DNA of 64,000 nt, taken from positions 372,001 to 436,000 of the forward strand of contig QWDQ01000014.1 of NCBI GenBank assembly GCA_003868215.1, given 5' to 3'. This DNA is from Pseudophaeomoniella oleicola. Its lineage: Eukaryota; Ascomycota; Eurotiomycetes; Phaeomoniellales; Phaeomoniellaceae. Positions 23,527 to 34,666 of this stretch are shown here, in pieces (position 1 is the stretch's first letter; each line of letters begins with the position of its first letter). The notes below the pieces were generated by a model that did not search any database, was not told where the DNA came from, and worked only from the letters and a program-made list of their open reading frames with translations. The position numbers and the translations under genes are program-made.

Positions 23527-24957
23527 TGTCACTTTCTACTTCTGAGCGGCGTTCCAAATGTCCTTCGCAGACTGGTGTATGTCCCTAACTGCCGACCTTT
23601 GTCGGCGGAGCTGAACGATGTAAGCTCTTGTTTCTGCCAAACACCACAGTTGATATGACGTATCTCTATCTTATGTGGGCGTTCTTCTATAAGAACAACT
23701 GATGAAAGATAGGGCTTTATGATGGGCTGGATCAGATGCAGAATGAGGCGCAAAAGAGAAATGTATGTAGATATATTCGCTACCTATGCGATTGACCAGC
23801 TGCAGAGATCCTTTCAAGCGTGGTGGCTCTGCAGCCATTCCACGTAGGGGTTTCCATATATGGAAAGCGGTCTCCCAGGCGTCTGAGGGGTATCGATAAT
23901 ATCAGCCACAATTAGCGTGGGCACTGCCACAATCGCCGCTGGAGCATTATTCACAGTACTACGCAGTAATACAACGCTCGAAGAGTAAGAACCTCGAGAC
24001 TTTCATATGCTTTATGAGTCGTATCGGAGATTGCACAGGGAGTCGTCTCACCAGGCTGCTGAGTCCATGATTACATGATTTGGCTGTCAACTGCGCCCCA
24101 ACCTATCCTTCTGATTCTATTCGTCTCACGCCTCACATATATAATGCTGTAGTCTCAAGATCACCCTTGATGGCATGTGCAATAGATTGCGAGATCATGT
24201 AACAACTCTACTGTGCTTCGATTCGCCATAGAATTCCAGCCGTCGGCCGGCCTGCTTCCGAGAGAGAGAAAACCTCCTCGACTGGAGACGTTCCTCGAAC
24301 CACCAATTCCTACAGAGACAGAACTTCCTTTTCTTGGGACTTCAGGGCTTATGCACTTGCTGCATCGGGGCATGGTGGACCCGCTCAACATCTATGTCTG
24401 TTCAGGTAGGTGGACTTGGTAGATCGTGGACGATGGCCGCTGTTCACAACGCATCGAGTACGATGGGAATCGATCAGCCAATCAGTAGTAGTAAGTCGGC
24501 GCGTATACGTCGTAACTGAACGGAACGAGGTTGCCTTTTCATTGATAAGCCTGCATGGGGTGATGCCCGGAGATAACGAGTACCGGAAGACGGAGTGAGC
24601 CAAAACGTTCGTATATGAGACGCTCATTCAAGACGTCTTGGAGTATTCAAGGTAATTTGCGCTTTCTATGTCAAAAAGAGCCAGAATCCTGGTGTGGAGC
24701 GCGACCATGTGCGCTCACTGACATCTGCTGTCAACCTTATCCTAGCCTGGCAGCGCTTTTTATACCATTCAGACCCAGATTCACATTGCTGATATCGCCC
24801 AGATCATTAATTTTATTTGACCGCAGATTGTGGTGACTTCCTCTTGGATACTTTTGAGTGCCGAACGAAGTCAAGACCGATTTCCCCTCTCGCTAAGGTG
24901 CCCTTCCCATCTGCGAATTATGCGCCGAATCAAAAAAAAGAGTAAGACATCAACAGC
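23527..24957. other. Intergenic region upstream of HET-C, downstream of SmF
   Basis: About 1.4 kb. It should hold the HET-C promoter and the SmF 3' UTR. Several short ORFs on both strands (for example 24213..24422) carry no recognisable domain and no convincing splice continuation. Confidence 0.45.
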
Positions 24958-25481
24958 TCAATCTTCCATTTTTACGTCGTTCATCTCAACACCCTTTGCG
25001 GACGATATCCACAGCACATTGTTGCACCTGCTCCATTGTCAGCAAATTCTGTATGCTTTCTAAGGCCCTGTTGTGCTCAGGCGAAAGGGAACTTGTGCGT
25101 GAGTCGCATACCGTATGAGGACTTGACCCAAGCTACCTGTGTTCTTTCCGTCGATATACTCCTCGGTACCGCTGAGCTGGATGTTCATATACGAATCGAC
25201 ACTTATTAAGCGACCTTTGTACTCTGTTTGGCCCCATTTCAAGCGAATGATGACATCTTCGTTGATACTAAATAGCAGCCACAGTCAGTCGCGAATCCCA
25301 CTCATACACTTACGCCATGCATCCCCCAAGATGGGCGGCGTTGATATACAAGAGCGCAGCCGTGGTTTTGATGTATACGTACAGGCCTTGCAGCATTGGC
25401 CGCGGGTTGAGAGGAACGAACTGTGAAGGGTTAGCACTCGTCGCATTGTTTCGAGCTTGCAAAAGGTTGCGGTACACTCAT
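24958..25481 (-). CDS. smf1: Spliceosomal Sm protein F (SmF)
   Basis: Four exons on the minus strand: 25481..25476, 25420..25383, 25267..25112 and 25027..24958. The product has 89 residues and every phase agrees. The first coding exon is only ATGAGT. The protein starts [15 protein letters not shown], close to fission yeast SmF, then has the Sm1 motif ([20 protein letters not shown]), [19 protein letters not shown] and the Sm2 motif CNNVLWI. KWGxEYKG and TEEYIDG separate SmF from the related LSm6. SmF is part of the heptameric Sm ring on U1, U2, U4 and U5 snRNAs. The gene would be missed by simple ORF finding because no exon exceeds 156 nt. Confidence 0.93.
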
Positions 25482-26186
25482 GATGTATTATTGCCTGCTC
25501 CGAGTCGAGGTCTCTGTTGTTGTGTCGATACGTGAATTTCGTACACCTTCAATGCGCAATCTGGCCGCCTTGGACAGAAGCGTGGTGAGCTGATGAGGTT
25601 GAGCAGTAATCACCGACGGTGCTGTGTTGCTGAGGTCGTTGTCGCGGGAGAATAAATTTCGTGGAGACCTGATGAAGCTTAGACCCACAACCAGCTCTAA
25701 TCCTAGGTAGACATCGATGCGAACCACTGTAATGAAACGTCGAATAATGCAACACCATCCCTCAGGATGAGTTACGCACTCTTGATACGTTCAAAAAGAT
25801 AAGTTGATTAGACAAGTATGCTAAATGAACGCAACCAATGCCTCATCCTACTAGCACCGTCCTTGCACCGAAAGAACGTGTACATCAATCGCATCCCACC
25901 ATCATCTTCCATGAACTGTATCCTCTTCCAGGGAAAATATCTACTTCTGTCGCTGTGCCTCTGTATTATTCACCACCATGAGCATAGATAGGCACATATC
26001 TGTATATCGTGGCATTATTGGGATTTTTGGTTTCGATGGGATGGTCATCCATAGCTTACTCCGTACCTACAAGAAGCCTGACCACTAGATGCCCACCAAA
26101 CCTCCGTCGAACGCAGGATCAGACTTCTAGAGAACCTGGTATACATTGTGACATCAATCATAACTGCGGGAACCGTCTGGGTCTCA
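25482..26186. other. Intergenic region, SmF promoter and CZIB 3' end
   Basis: A 705-bp spacer between two minus-strand genes. Nothing beyond the expected SmF promoter and CZIB 3' UTR was recognised. Confidence 0.4.
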
Positions 26187-27047
26187 TCAAGCCCTCTTAA
26201 TCTCCCACTTCAGATCCTTGATGCTGACCTCATCCCCTGCTTTTTCATCATAATCAAACCACTCGCCCTCTGAGAGATCTATGCCAGTGAACTTCGTCCC
26301 TGAATCGACACCAGTGGCCTCCCATTCACCCTGCATTTCAAAGAGCGTCAATACAAGAGTCACATCAACGGATCAAGTCGGACTGAATACATACGTCGGG
26401 CTTGAACTCGGTGAACTCCAACCCTCTGCAGTCGAATGTGATGACGTTGACCTTCTTTGGTGGCGAGCTTTGTTCATACATCGCTGGAGAATTTTGAACA
26501 TTCGCCGTTGATTCACGCTGTACAGTTTGATTAGCCACAGGTAGCCGTGGATGTCAGTGTGGATAGTGTGTATTTGCCTTGCAATTTTTACATCTCCAGA
26601 CGAAATTGGCCTCCCCTCGACTCCCGGACACCTCATTGTTGTCCTGTGTTATCCATCAGCAAGTTGAATGATCTTGTAGTATAGTATTATTGATAGAATT
26701 GTTCTTTCAGTTGTAATGCAGATACTTTGCCGCCAAGTGGTTGAGAGGACGAGATGAAAAGTAGAAGAACATGCTCAAAAAGCAACGCAAAGAAGGCCTG
26801 AAAAGACAATTGATTCTACCAGCAAATTTGCAGAAATCGTCCACTTACAAATCTAGATACACCCACCCAGTTTGGATGTGTCTCTCTGCATGATGTGCAC
26901 TGGACCTTGAAAGTATACCAGTATGGATTGTCTTCTGTGTCTGAAGGACAGAGGTTGGTCACCCTGATTCGATGTTAGTATGAGGCCAAAGTCCCAAAAA
27001 ATGCATGCCTACCCCGTAAGGTCTGCCGACAATGCTAGTGCAAGCAT
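26187..27047 (-). CDS. CZIB/UPF0587 (DUF866) zinc-binding protein
   Basis: Five exons on the minus strand: 27047..27013, 26963..26849, 26643..26578, 26517..26395 and 26330..26187. The product has 160 residues, exactly the family's usual size. The N-terminus is MLALALSADLTGVTNLCP; the two zinc-binding CxxC pairs are CTSC (in FKVQCTSCRE) and CKNC (in FVWRCKNCK). The C-terminus has FDCRGLEF, GVDSGTKFTGIDLSEGEW and DYDEKAGD. The intron 26577..26518 has a GC donor (AAG followed by GCAAAT) with a CTAAT branch site and CAG acceptor; no GT donor keeps the frame. The 205-bp intron between exons 2 and 3 is long for this window. Orthologues include human CZIB (C1orf123) and yeast YCR090C; molecular role is not settled. 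Confidence 0.92.
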
Positions 27048-27421
27048 GTTCGTGTTTTATCTGACAGATGTTTGAAAGCACAAATATCATAGGTATGTGC
27101 TTCGATGGAGAAATACATGTTGGTTCTAGGCGCGTCTCAATGCTCGCAGGCGGGGTCGTCCGTCATGTACCTTTTGGGAAAGGGGAAAAGTCATGGTTAA
27201 TTACCTAGTACGAACCAGACAGTACAGTACTACTTACAAAACATCTGGGACGTAGAATTAGAAAAAGAACCATATCTCAAGCGAGCCTCTCTGATCTATC
27301 TATACGTTTGTTGCCAGCAGAAAAAATCATGAATTCTGTAGATCGTCCAAGTCATAAGATATTCATTTCCGAAACGCCCCTCCGCTATGCATCCCTCGTT
27401 GTCCACTGCACATCCCGATCA
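27048..27421. other. Intergenic region, CZIB promoter and J-protein 3' end
   Basis: A 374-bp spacer between two minus-strand genes. No distinct motif was recognised. Confidence 0.4.
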
Positions 27422-28836
27422 TCATTGTTGCGCACATTGTGGACCTTCAGCATCTTCATCGTCATCGTCAACCCACGCTGATCCGCCCTTTCCATCGCGA
27501 CCGCCAAACTCATCCAGATCTGCGTCCTCCTCGTAGGCCACTTCATCTACTTCGTCAGTTTGAATTGGAGGAGGCGCCGGAGGAAGTATTTTCTGTAATG
27601 CCTCCAAAGCGCTGGGGTCCTTGAAAAAGCCGTTCTCAGGGAAATCGATGTTGACAACCAAATAGAGGTCGCCTTTGGCATCGGCTCGTTTTTGAGGCAT
27701 ACCCTCACCGGGTACCTTCAGCACCTCATGTGGTCTGATAATTTGTCCCTCTGTCTTGGGATGCTTGATATGGATGCCTCGTCCATCAAGGTGCTTGACC
27801 ACAACTCTGTCGAAACCACAGAGAGCTTCTGCGAGTGTAATGTGAATTTCCGCAGTGAGGTCCGAGCCGCCTCTTCGGAAAGTCTCGTGCTCGGCCTCCA
27901 CAAGATGGAATACGATATCACCTGGTTCCTGGCCAGGAGCCTGGTCCGCTTCACCCTCGAGTCTGAGAACATCACCCTCCTTTGCTCCCCTGGGAATGTA
28001 AAGCTCGAGCTGCTTCTTTGTTTCGGTGGTTCGATCACCTTTGCACTTCTTGCATCTGTCTTTCGGATTGAACACCTCACCGGCTCCTTTACAATTAGGG
28101 CACTGTATAGTCTGCTGAGTTACAAGACCAGGGCCGACAGGTCGGAGTACCTTTGTGAAGCCTGGAGTAAATTAGCAAGGCTTACACTGTCTGAGACGTA
28201 ATAGACCAACCTTGACCAGAGCATTGTGAGCAGTGTGCCGCCTTGGCCTTGTGCTTTCCTCCTGATCCGCTGCAGACAGAGCAAATGACTTGCTTGGTAC
28301 TGCTAAATCTCACAGTCTTTCCCTTGTAAAGATCTTCCAGAGTCACTTCATATCTTTGTTCTTCATCGGGACTCTTTCTTGGTTTTCGTGGACGGCCTCC
28401 GCCACCAAACCCATCCATACCCCCGCCCATACCGAACATTTGTGACAGAATGTCATTGATGTCAGGACCCCCCATGCCGCCTGGACCACCTCCGGTGAAC
28501 GCAGACATGCCGTGCATGTCGTACATTTCTCGTTTCTCATCGTCGTATAGAATTTCATAAGCTTGGCTTGCAGCCTTGAATCGAACTTCGGACTCTTCCC
28601 TTTCTTCAGGTGCTACTTTATCCGGATGGTGGGCAAGAGCAGCCTAGACGTAGACTGTCAGCTAAAATCATCGCACAGTGATAAAATAATGACCTTGTGG
28701 TAAGCTTTCTTGATCTCGCTCTTCGTTGCGCCTTTAGAGAGCCCAAGTACCTCTGTAATACATTAGTAAAATGCAAAGATTTCAGGGTTAGGTAGAGCTT
28801 ACCATAGAGGTCGATATCCTCTGGATTCTCATTCAT
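27422..28836 (-). CDS. xdj1: Type I J-protein (XDJ1-like DnaJ/Hsp40) with CAAX end
   Basis: Exons on the minus strand are 28836..28803, 28752..28694, 28643..28211 and 28161..27422, giving 421 residues. The J domain starts DIDLYEVLGLSKGATKSEIK and has the Hsp70-activating HPD in AHHPDKV. A Gly/Phe/Met-rich linker follows. The zinc domain has its four CxxCxGxG-type repeats, including CSVCSGSG, CSQCSGQG, CPNCKGAG and CKKCKGD. Substrate-binding domains and an acidic tail end in CAQQ, a CAAX-like farnesylation signal (Ydj1 ends CASQ). The DINDILSQMFGMGGGM linker points to the XDJ1 branch rather than the Mas5/Ydj1 branch. It likely acts with cytosolic Hsp70 and organelle import; the start codon is 284 bp from the divergent mitochondrial GluRS gene. 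Confidence 0.92.
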
Positions 28837-29120
28837 CTTGTAGATTTCTTTCTGGGTTTATCAAGCGTTCTGCACCCTTCAGATGAGATAGAATGAAAGC
28901 ACTTCCGACCGGGCTGCAATCTCTGTGTCAGATAATCAGAGCCTATCAAAGTTGGAGAGGCGATGCTGTGCAGAATCTGGGGAAGGTGCGGCGAGTAAGC
29001 TTTTCTAAGCTTATTACCGGGTACAGTAATTAATAAGGCTGGCCTCTGAAGTATTTCTGGTTACGGGCAGGCACGTGATAATAGCAACCAGAGGGAGCCA
29101 GGAGCGTGAAGGAGCAAGGT

Positions 29121-30905
29121 ATGAGGTTGGCTTTTCTGCATAGATGGACGTGGTCGCAGGTCGCCATACGACATGAATACTATACGTTTGGCTCTGGCAG
29201 CCAACGGCGCTCATTACACGCGGCCACAAGTGCATTGAGTAAACCCGCACGCACAAGATTCGCGCCTTCACCCACCGGCAACCTTCATCTCGGTTCTATT
29301 CGGACAGCACTGTTCAATTATCTCATTGCACGAAGAACTGGAGGGCAATTTCTCCTACGCATCGAAGATACCGACCAAAAGCGCACCATTCCTGGAACGG
29401 AGGAGCGCCTGTTCGATGATCTACGATGGGCTGGCATCACCTGGGACGAAGGACCTGTCGTTGGTGGTCAGTTTGGACCCTATAGACAATCCGAACGAAT
29501 GCAGGTGTATCATGATCACAAAGATAAGCTGCTGCAGTCTGGCGGCGCATACAGGTGCTTTTGTTCCGCCGAAAGGCTCGATACACTAGCTAGGTCAAGG
29601 AATGAGAGAGGTTTAGCCCCGGGTTATGATCGAAGATGTCATGATATTCCGCAGGATGAGTCGGACGCACGAGCTCATGCTGGTGAGAGCCATGTTGTAA
29701 GACTCAGAGCGCCGGAAGAGTATCCACACTTTCAAGATTTGGTGTACGGCAAGACTGGAAAGGGGCACAAAAGCAAGCGAGAGCTCTACCTCGAAGATGC
29801 CGCGTTCGAGGATCCGGTCTTGATCAAGAGTGACGGTTATCCAACTTACCATTTTGCCAACGTTGTAGACGACCACCTTATGGAGATCACACATGTCATC
29901 AGAGGGTCCGAATGGATGGCATCAACGCCTTTACATGTTGCTCTATACCAAGCGTTTGGCTGGCAACCACCGCAGTTTGCCCATGTTGCTCTTCTCGTCG
30001 ATGCAAACGGTCAAAAGCTCAGTAAGCGCGACAAGGCTTCAGACATTTCATTTTACCGGAGTCTGGAAGGCGTCTTCCCGGACACGCTTGTCAACTTTGC
30101 TGCACTTTTGGGATGGTCTCACCAGCGACGAAGCGATGTCATGCGGCTTGAAGAACTCGAGAAAGAATTCTCCTTCAAGTTCACCAAAGGCAACGCCACT
30201 GTTGCCTTTGAGAAACTCTGGTTCTTGCAACAACGTCACGCCCAACGCTTCATAGCGGACGCGGGATCACAGTTTGAACATATGGTCACTGACGTCTCCA
30301 AGGTCGCCAGTGACCTGTATTCCTCCTCTCAGCTCCTACAGTCCGAAACAACATCTGTACAGCGGCAGAGAATAAGCCACCTCCTTCGTGCCGACGGCAA
30401 AAACTACACGACCCCTACCTCATTTGTTCAACGCAACTCCAATTTCTTCCAATTATCCAAACTCTCCCCTTACGTTCAACTCGACACCTCCATTCCTCTT
30501 CCTGCCCTCCGCACCGCCGCCGCAGCACTCACTCTCGTCCCTCCCGAGCAATGGACAACCGAAACCCACACCGCCAACATCTCTGCCCACGCCGGCATCA
30601 CCACCACCACAACGCCATCGAACTCGAACTCGAACGAAGACACCGCTCTAAAACGCTGGCGAAAAGAACTCTACCACTACATGCGCTGGGCTCTCCTATC
30701 CGGCTCCCCCGGCCCCGGCATCGCCGACACCATGACCATCTTAGGCCGCGACGAATCCCTCGGCAGGATCCGCCAGGCCATCACTCTGACCATGGCGGCT
30801 GAACAGGAGCAGCAGCAGCAGCAGCAGCAGAAAACGGGGACGACGGGGAAAGCGGCGATCAAGATCGAACCGCATCGGATTATCGATTGGAAGGATGTGT
30901 CGTGA
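29121..30905 (+). CDS. mse1: Mitochondrial glutamyl-tRNA synthetase
   Basis: One exon of 594 residues from ATG 29121 (an in-frame GTG lies 15 nt upstream). The first 45 residues are basic and Ser/Arg-rich without acidic clusters before GSGSQRRS, fitting a mitochondrial presequence. The class-I signatures are FAPSPTGNLHLGS (HIGH, residues 48-59) and KLSKR (residues 299-303). RCFCSAERL and HVIRGSEWMAS are family-typical of bacterial-type GluRS. It charges mitochondrial tRNA-Glu, and in many organisms also mischarges tRNA-Gln. The C-terminal part has an Asn/Ser run and a Gln run encoded by CAG repeats at 30810..30830, close to the stop. Confidence 0.95.
   Translation: MRLAFLHRWTWSQVAIRHEYYTFGSGSQRRSLHAATSALSKPARTRFAPSPTGNLHLGSIRTALFNYLIARRTGGQFLLRIEDTDQKRTIPGTEERLFDDLRWAGITWDEGPVVGGQFGPYRQSERMQVYHDHKDKLLQSGGAYRCFCSAERLDTLARSRNERGLAPGYDRRCHDIPQDESDARAHAGESHVVRLRAPEEYPHFQDLVYGKTGKGHKSKRELYLEDAAFEDPVLIKSDGYPTYHFANVVDDHLMEITHVIRGSEWMASTPLHVALYQAFGWQPPQFAHVALLVDANGQKLSKRDKASDISFYRSLEGVFPDTLVNFAALLGWSHQRRSDVMRLEELEKEFSFKFTKGNATVAFEKLWFLQQRHAQRFIADAGSQFEHMVTDVSKVASDLYSSSQLLQSETTSVQRQRISHLLRADGKNYTTPTSFVQRNSNFFQLSKLSPYVQLDTSIPLPALRTAAAALTLVPPEQWTTETHTANISAHAGITTTTTPSNSNSNEDTALKRWRKELYHYMRWALLSGSPGPGIADTMTILGRDESLGRIRQAITLTMAAEQEQQQQQQQKTGTTGKAAIKIEPHRIIDWKDVS
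30810..30830 (+). repeat. CAG trinucleotide run (polyGln) in GluRS gene
   Basis: Seven uninterrupted CAG codons lie near the 3' end of the mitochondrial GluRS coding region. Confidence 0.85.
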
Positions 30906-31531
30906 GATTTTTGTTTTGAGAAAGGAAGAAAGGGAAGGTAGAAGAGTATGATGCAGGAGCTGTATGTATATAATTTAGTAGTAACTGCATGTGTAATATT
31001 ATGAATAAACATTGAAAAAAAGAACACCTTTTTTTTTTTTTCTCGCTTCGCAATAACATGTATGTGTATACATGTATATCGAACCCAAAAGACAAGATAG
31101 GATTTAGTATAATCATCATCATCACTCCCTCAGCCAAAAGTCCGTATCAATCAAGGGCATCCATTACCTATGAATGCTAGGTAACTACCTCCAGTTTAAC
31201 GATCCCCCTTTCATTTATACAGTTACCTACCTCCGGAATTATACGTTACACATCCATACATCCATCCATCAAGTCGTTTCATTCAGACGTAGGTGCAACT
31301 TTCCCCCAAAGTCGTTTGAAGGGGGGGACCATGCATGCATGTATGTGTCCTCCCTGCCACTACCTGCCTACCGGCCTGCTCGCCTGGCATGCCCCATCAT
31401 CCGTCATCAAAAGGAAGACCCAAATCTGCCATGCCCATATTACACCGACTAACGCCTCCGCCCTGCCCGGAAAAGCCACCAACAGAGAGAGAGCATTGTG
31501 GCGTCAAAAAGGGAACGAAAAAAAAAACGTA
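30906..31531. other. Convergent intergenic spacer, GluRS / MCM6
   Basis: A 626-bp spacer with a T-run at about 31028-31040 and an ATACATCCATCCATC tract near 31255. It should hold both 3' UTRs. Confidence 0.45.
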
Positions 31532-34514
31532 TTACATTTCTTCCACGGCGCAATTAGGGTGCAAGACATAAACGACAGAGGATTGATCGTTGGTTTGTTG
31601 CGGCGCTGTGGTGGTATCGTTGACGAGGCCGTCACCTATGACCTGCATGAGGATGTTTTCCTAAATGGTAAGAAGTAGACGTCAGTTTGAGCGTTCGAAA
31701 CAAAAAAGACACCGCGTAGGAAGAGAGGAAGTAAAAACGTAGTAGTAAACATAAAGATCGTACCTTGACCATCCTCTTCAGGACTTTTTCGCACAGTTTG
31801 CGTTCCCTTTCCATGTCATCCTGACTCTGCAATTCATCCTCGATATGCTCCAGGTAGTATATGATGAGATCTTCTCTCTCAACACCTTCGCCTGAAGCGT
31901 TTTCCTCTTCGTTAACGCGTCGAGCAAGAATGTTAAGCATCTTGTTGTATTTGTCGAATGTGATTTTCGTCTTTTCTCGGTGAGCTTCAGACGAGGCAGG
32001 AGCGGCACTGGGACCTGCTTCAGCGTTATCATGATCCATCGCGTCTTCTGCCATGGGGCTGTCGCCATCACGATCTCGTCGTGTACCGTCTGCTGCAGCG
32101 GCAGCGTCGACGGCATCCTCTTCGTCTTCAACTTCGACGTCATCTTTCTCGACGGATATGATTGAGAGGCGGAGAAGATTGAAAGCTTCGACGACCATAG
32201 GCTCGGTGACATCTTCAACACAATTTGCTTTCGCGATGGCCTCGCTCAAGCGTATCAAACTTTCAAGTTGGCGCACTGTGATGCGATAGCTATTCCTTCC
32301 AATTCCACCTTGTGCATCATTCGCACGAAGCTCCTTGTATTTCTCAACAAGCAGTGCTTTCGCTTCGGGCTTGAAGGTTGGTTTAAACGTGCGTGCAAAT
32401 CGGATGTAACGCTGTAGTTGCTCAGTTGAGAACTCCGGTTGAACAAAATCGTCCTTCATAGCATGAAGATTGACGATGTGGTCGGCTAAATGGCGATCAA
32501 TAGCTTCATTGCACTCGTCAAGGACAACAAAGAAGAGGTCAAAGCGGGACATGATCGGGGCGGACATGTTGATGTTGGCTCGGAGGGTAGCTTTCCGATT
32601 GTATCGTCCACCCACCGGGTTTGCTGCTGCAAGAATACTTGTTCGTGCATTCAGAGTGGCTTGTATGCCGGCCTTTGCGATACTGATGGTTTGTTGTTCC
32701 ATAGCTTCGTGTATGGCGACCTGATCAACTATATCCATCTTGTCAAATTCGTCGATACAACAAATCCCGGAGTCGGCCAGGAGAAGTGCACCTGCTTCAA
32801 TGGTATGCTCACCCGTTTCTTCGTCCCGAACAACAGCAGCGGTCAGACCAGCAGCGCTAGATGCTTTGCCAGATGTATAGACAGCTCGGGGAAGAAATGA
32901 CGTGATATATTTGAGGAACTGTGATTTTGAGGTACTGGGATCACCGACAATGCAGATGTTGATGTCTCCACGAAGAGCCATACCCTCGGGAGTCAGTTTG
33001 CTGACACCTCCCAAAAGCTGCAAAAGAAGACCTTTCTTGACAATCTCATGGCCATAGACCGTGGGAGCGATTGAGTTGACAAGACGACTGTAAATGTTCG
33101 ATGAATGGACCATGTACTTAAGATCCTCGATCTCAGCAGGTGACAAAGATTCGAGAAAGGCCTCTTGGGCCCTTTCACCAGACTCGTATACATCAAATGC
33201 ATCAGTCTGGTTGAGAGAACTGAGAATGTTATGTGATGAGCCGTTCAGCTCGCTCATCGACTGGCCAGGCGTAGATGTGTCGGGACAGGAGAAACAGGCG
33301 AGAAATGCCATTCGGTAGGTAAGATCTCGAACACCAAGGTCCTTGAGACCGGTGACACCCGCACCCCCAGCATCGCCACCACGGAAGTTACGATTGTCTC
33401 TCGAAGCTTCGGGTCGGACTCCAGGAATGCCAAGTTGTGAGACGTCAGGTACGACAATCAACGTTCCTGTGAAGACACATTTCTCTCCAGGCTTGGTCTT
33501 TTCAACTTGTTCCCCGCGTAATATAACATCCATTGTTCGTGGCATACTTCCGGTTGGGATCTCGGAGCTGTTCTCTTGAATTCTGCATCTCTGCCAATCA
33601 ACGAAAGTGCTATTTCTGATATCCAATCTCCATGCCTTCTTATTTGCGCATGTATGATTTGGACATATCGTAGGCTCCGTATACTTGAAAACTTGCTCGA
33701 CATTAGGTACGACCGTGTTGCAAGCTTCACATATGAACGTTGCAAGTGAGAGTTCGGGTCGTACTTCCGAAGTACGAGTTACTGTCCCTGAGATGGACAA
33801 GAGTTTGCCAATCTGGTCGGTCCGCAACTGTCGGACTCTTGAAATGTAAGGTAAATTATAAAATGCAATCGTGAAGACTTTGTCGGTCTGTTGATTCATC
33901 GTCCTTTCCCCTTGACTGTTAGCTTCGCTGGTCGCATTTCCGGTCAAGGAAGTGTTCGCGTGTGACGACGTGCTAGTCATTTGTCTGTGATCTTTGAAAT
34001 AGGCCGGCTCGTACTTGGCTATCAAATTATTCAATGCCCTTGTGAGGAAGGGTAGAAATCTATAGTACTGGGTTGCAATGGCATCGGCCAACGTTGTGTC
34101 CTTCATTGCAAGCAGATGTCGGAAATCCACGTAGAGTGTCGACAGTTGCATTTCTCTCAAGCCGGTAATTTGATTGATGTAATACTTGTCGCTTTTCAAT
34201 TCGCTTGAAGGTGGTATGCCTGAAGACGGTGGTTCTTCCATGTGCGACTCGAGGAAGTCTTCGAATGCTTGTTGAACCTTTTCGCCGGCTTGATCGCCAA
34301 CTTTCGGGACGTTGCGGTCGAAAGGGTTGTGCGCGCGAGCAGGGTTTCGTCCAGCAATCTCATCATCTGGAAATAACCCTATATCAGACATTGGCCCTGC
34401 GCTCGTCGTTGAAGGAGGTGGTCTTGGTCTTGAGGATGAAGGCTGATCTGGTCGAGACGATGGGAACGGTGCAGGACCGTCCGAATTAAGAACTGCGTCG
34501 ACAAGCGAAGTCAT
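31532..34514 (-). CDS. mcm6: MCM6, subunit of the MCM2-7 replicative helicase
   Basis: Exons on the minus strand are 34514..31764 and 31660..31532, giving 959 residues. The ATG at 34514 (MTSLVDAVL) is preferred over the upstream TTG-initiated extension. The intron (103 bp, GTACGA...TTTAG) places ENILMQVIGDGLV after KVLKRMVK, as in the MCM6 C-terminal winged-helix end. The zinc finger is CEAC...CPNHTC; Walker A is GDPSTSKSQFLKY (about residue 523); Walker B is CCIDEFDKM; the arginine finger is SRFDLFFVV. LTRISGxV-like SISGTVTRTSEVRPEL and GSMPRTMDVILRGE identify MCM6 among paralogues. An acidic linker with Asp/Glu/Ala runs (32010-32150) precedes the C-terminal domain. It unwinds DNA at nuclear replication forks. 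Confidence 0.96.
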
Positions 34515-34660
34515 CTTGACGGGTGTGACTTGACGCTCTGCGGTGATGTGAGTATGGAAGAAGAAGGTCACTTGGTTGTCAAGACGGTATAAACATGATG
34601 TGGCTGTCACTACGAAATTCTGAAGGGGAGGCGTCTAATGAAATCGAGAAACGCGAGAAG

Positions 34661-34666
34661 ACGCGT
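34661..34666. promoter_or_regulatory. MCB box (ACGCGT) upstream of MCM6
   Basis: The palindrome ACGCGT lies 147 bp upstream of the MCM6 start codon, flanked by ACGCGA at 34651 and a TTTTAGCGCG sequence at about 34676, which resembles an E2F/SCB-type site. ACGCGT is the binding site of the MBF (Mbp1-Swi6) factor that drives G1/S transcription of MCM and other replication genes in yeasts. Confidence 0.6.

Noticed and set aside
29106-29120. GTG start 15 nt upstream of the GluRS ATG
   Set aside because: Nuclear fungal genes start at ATG; the ATG at 29121 opens a good presequence.
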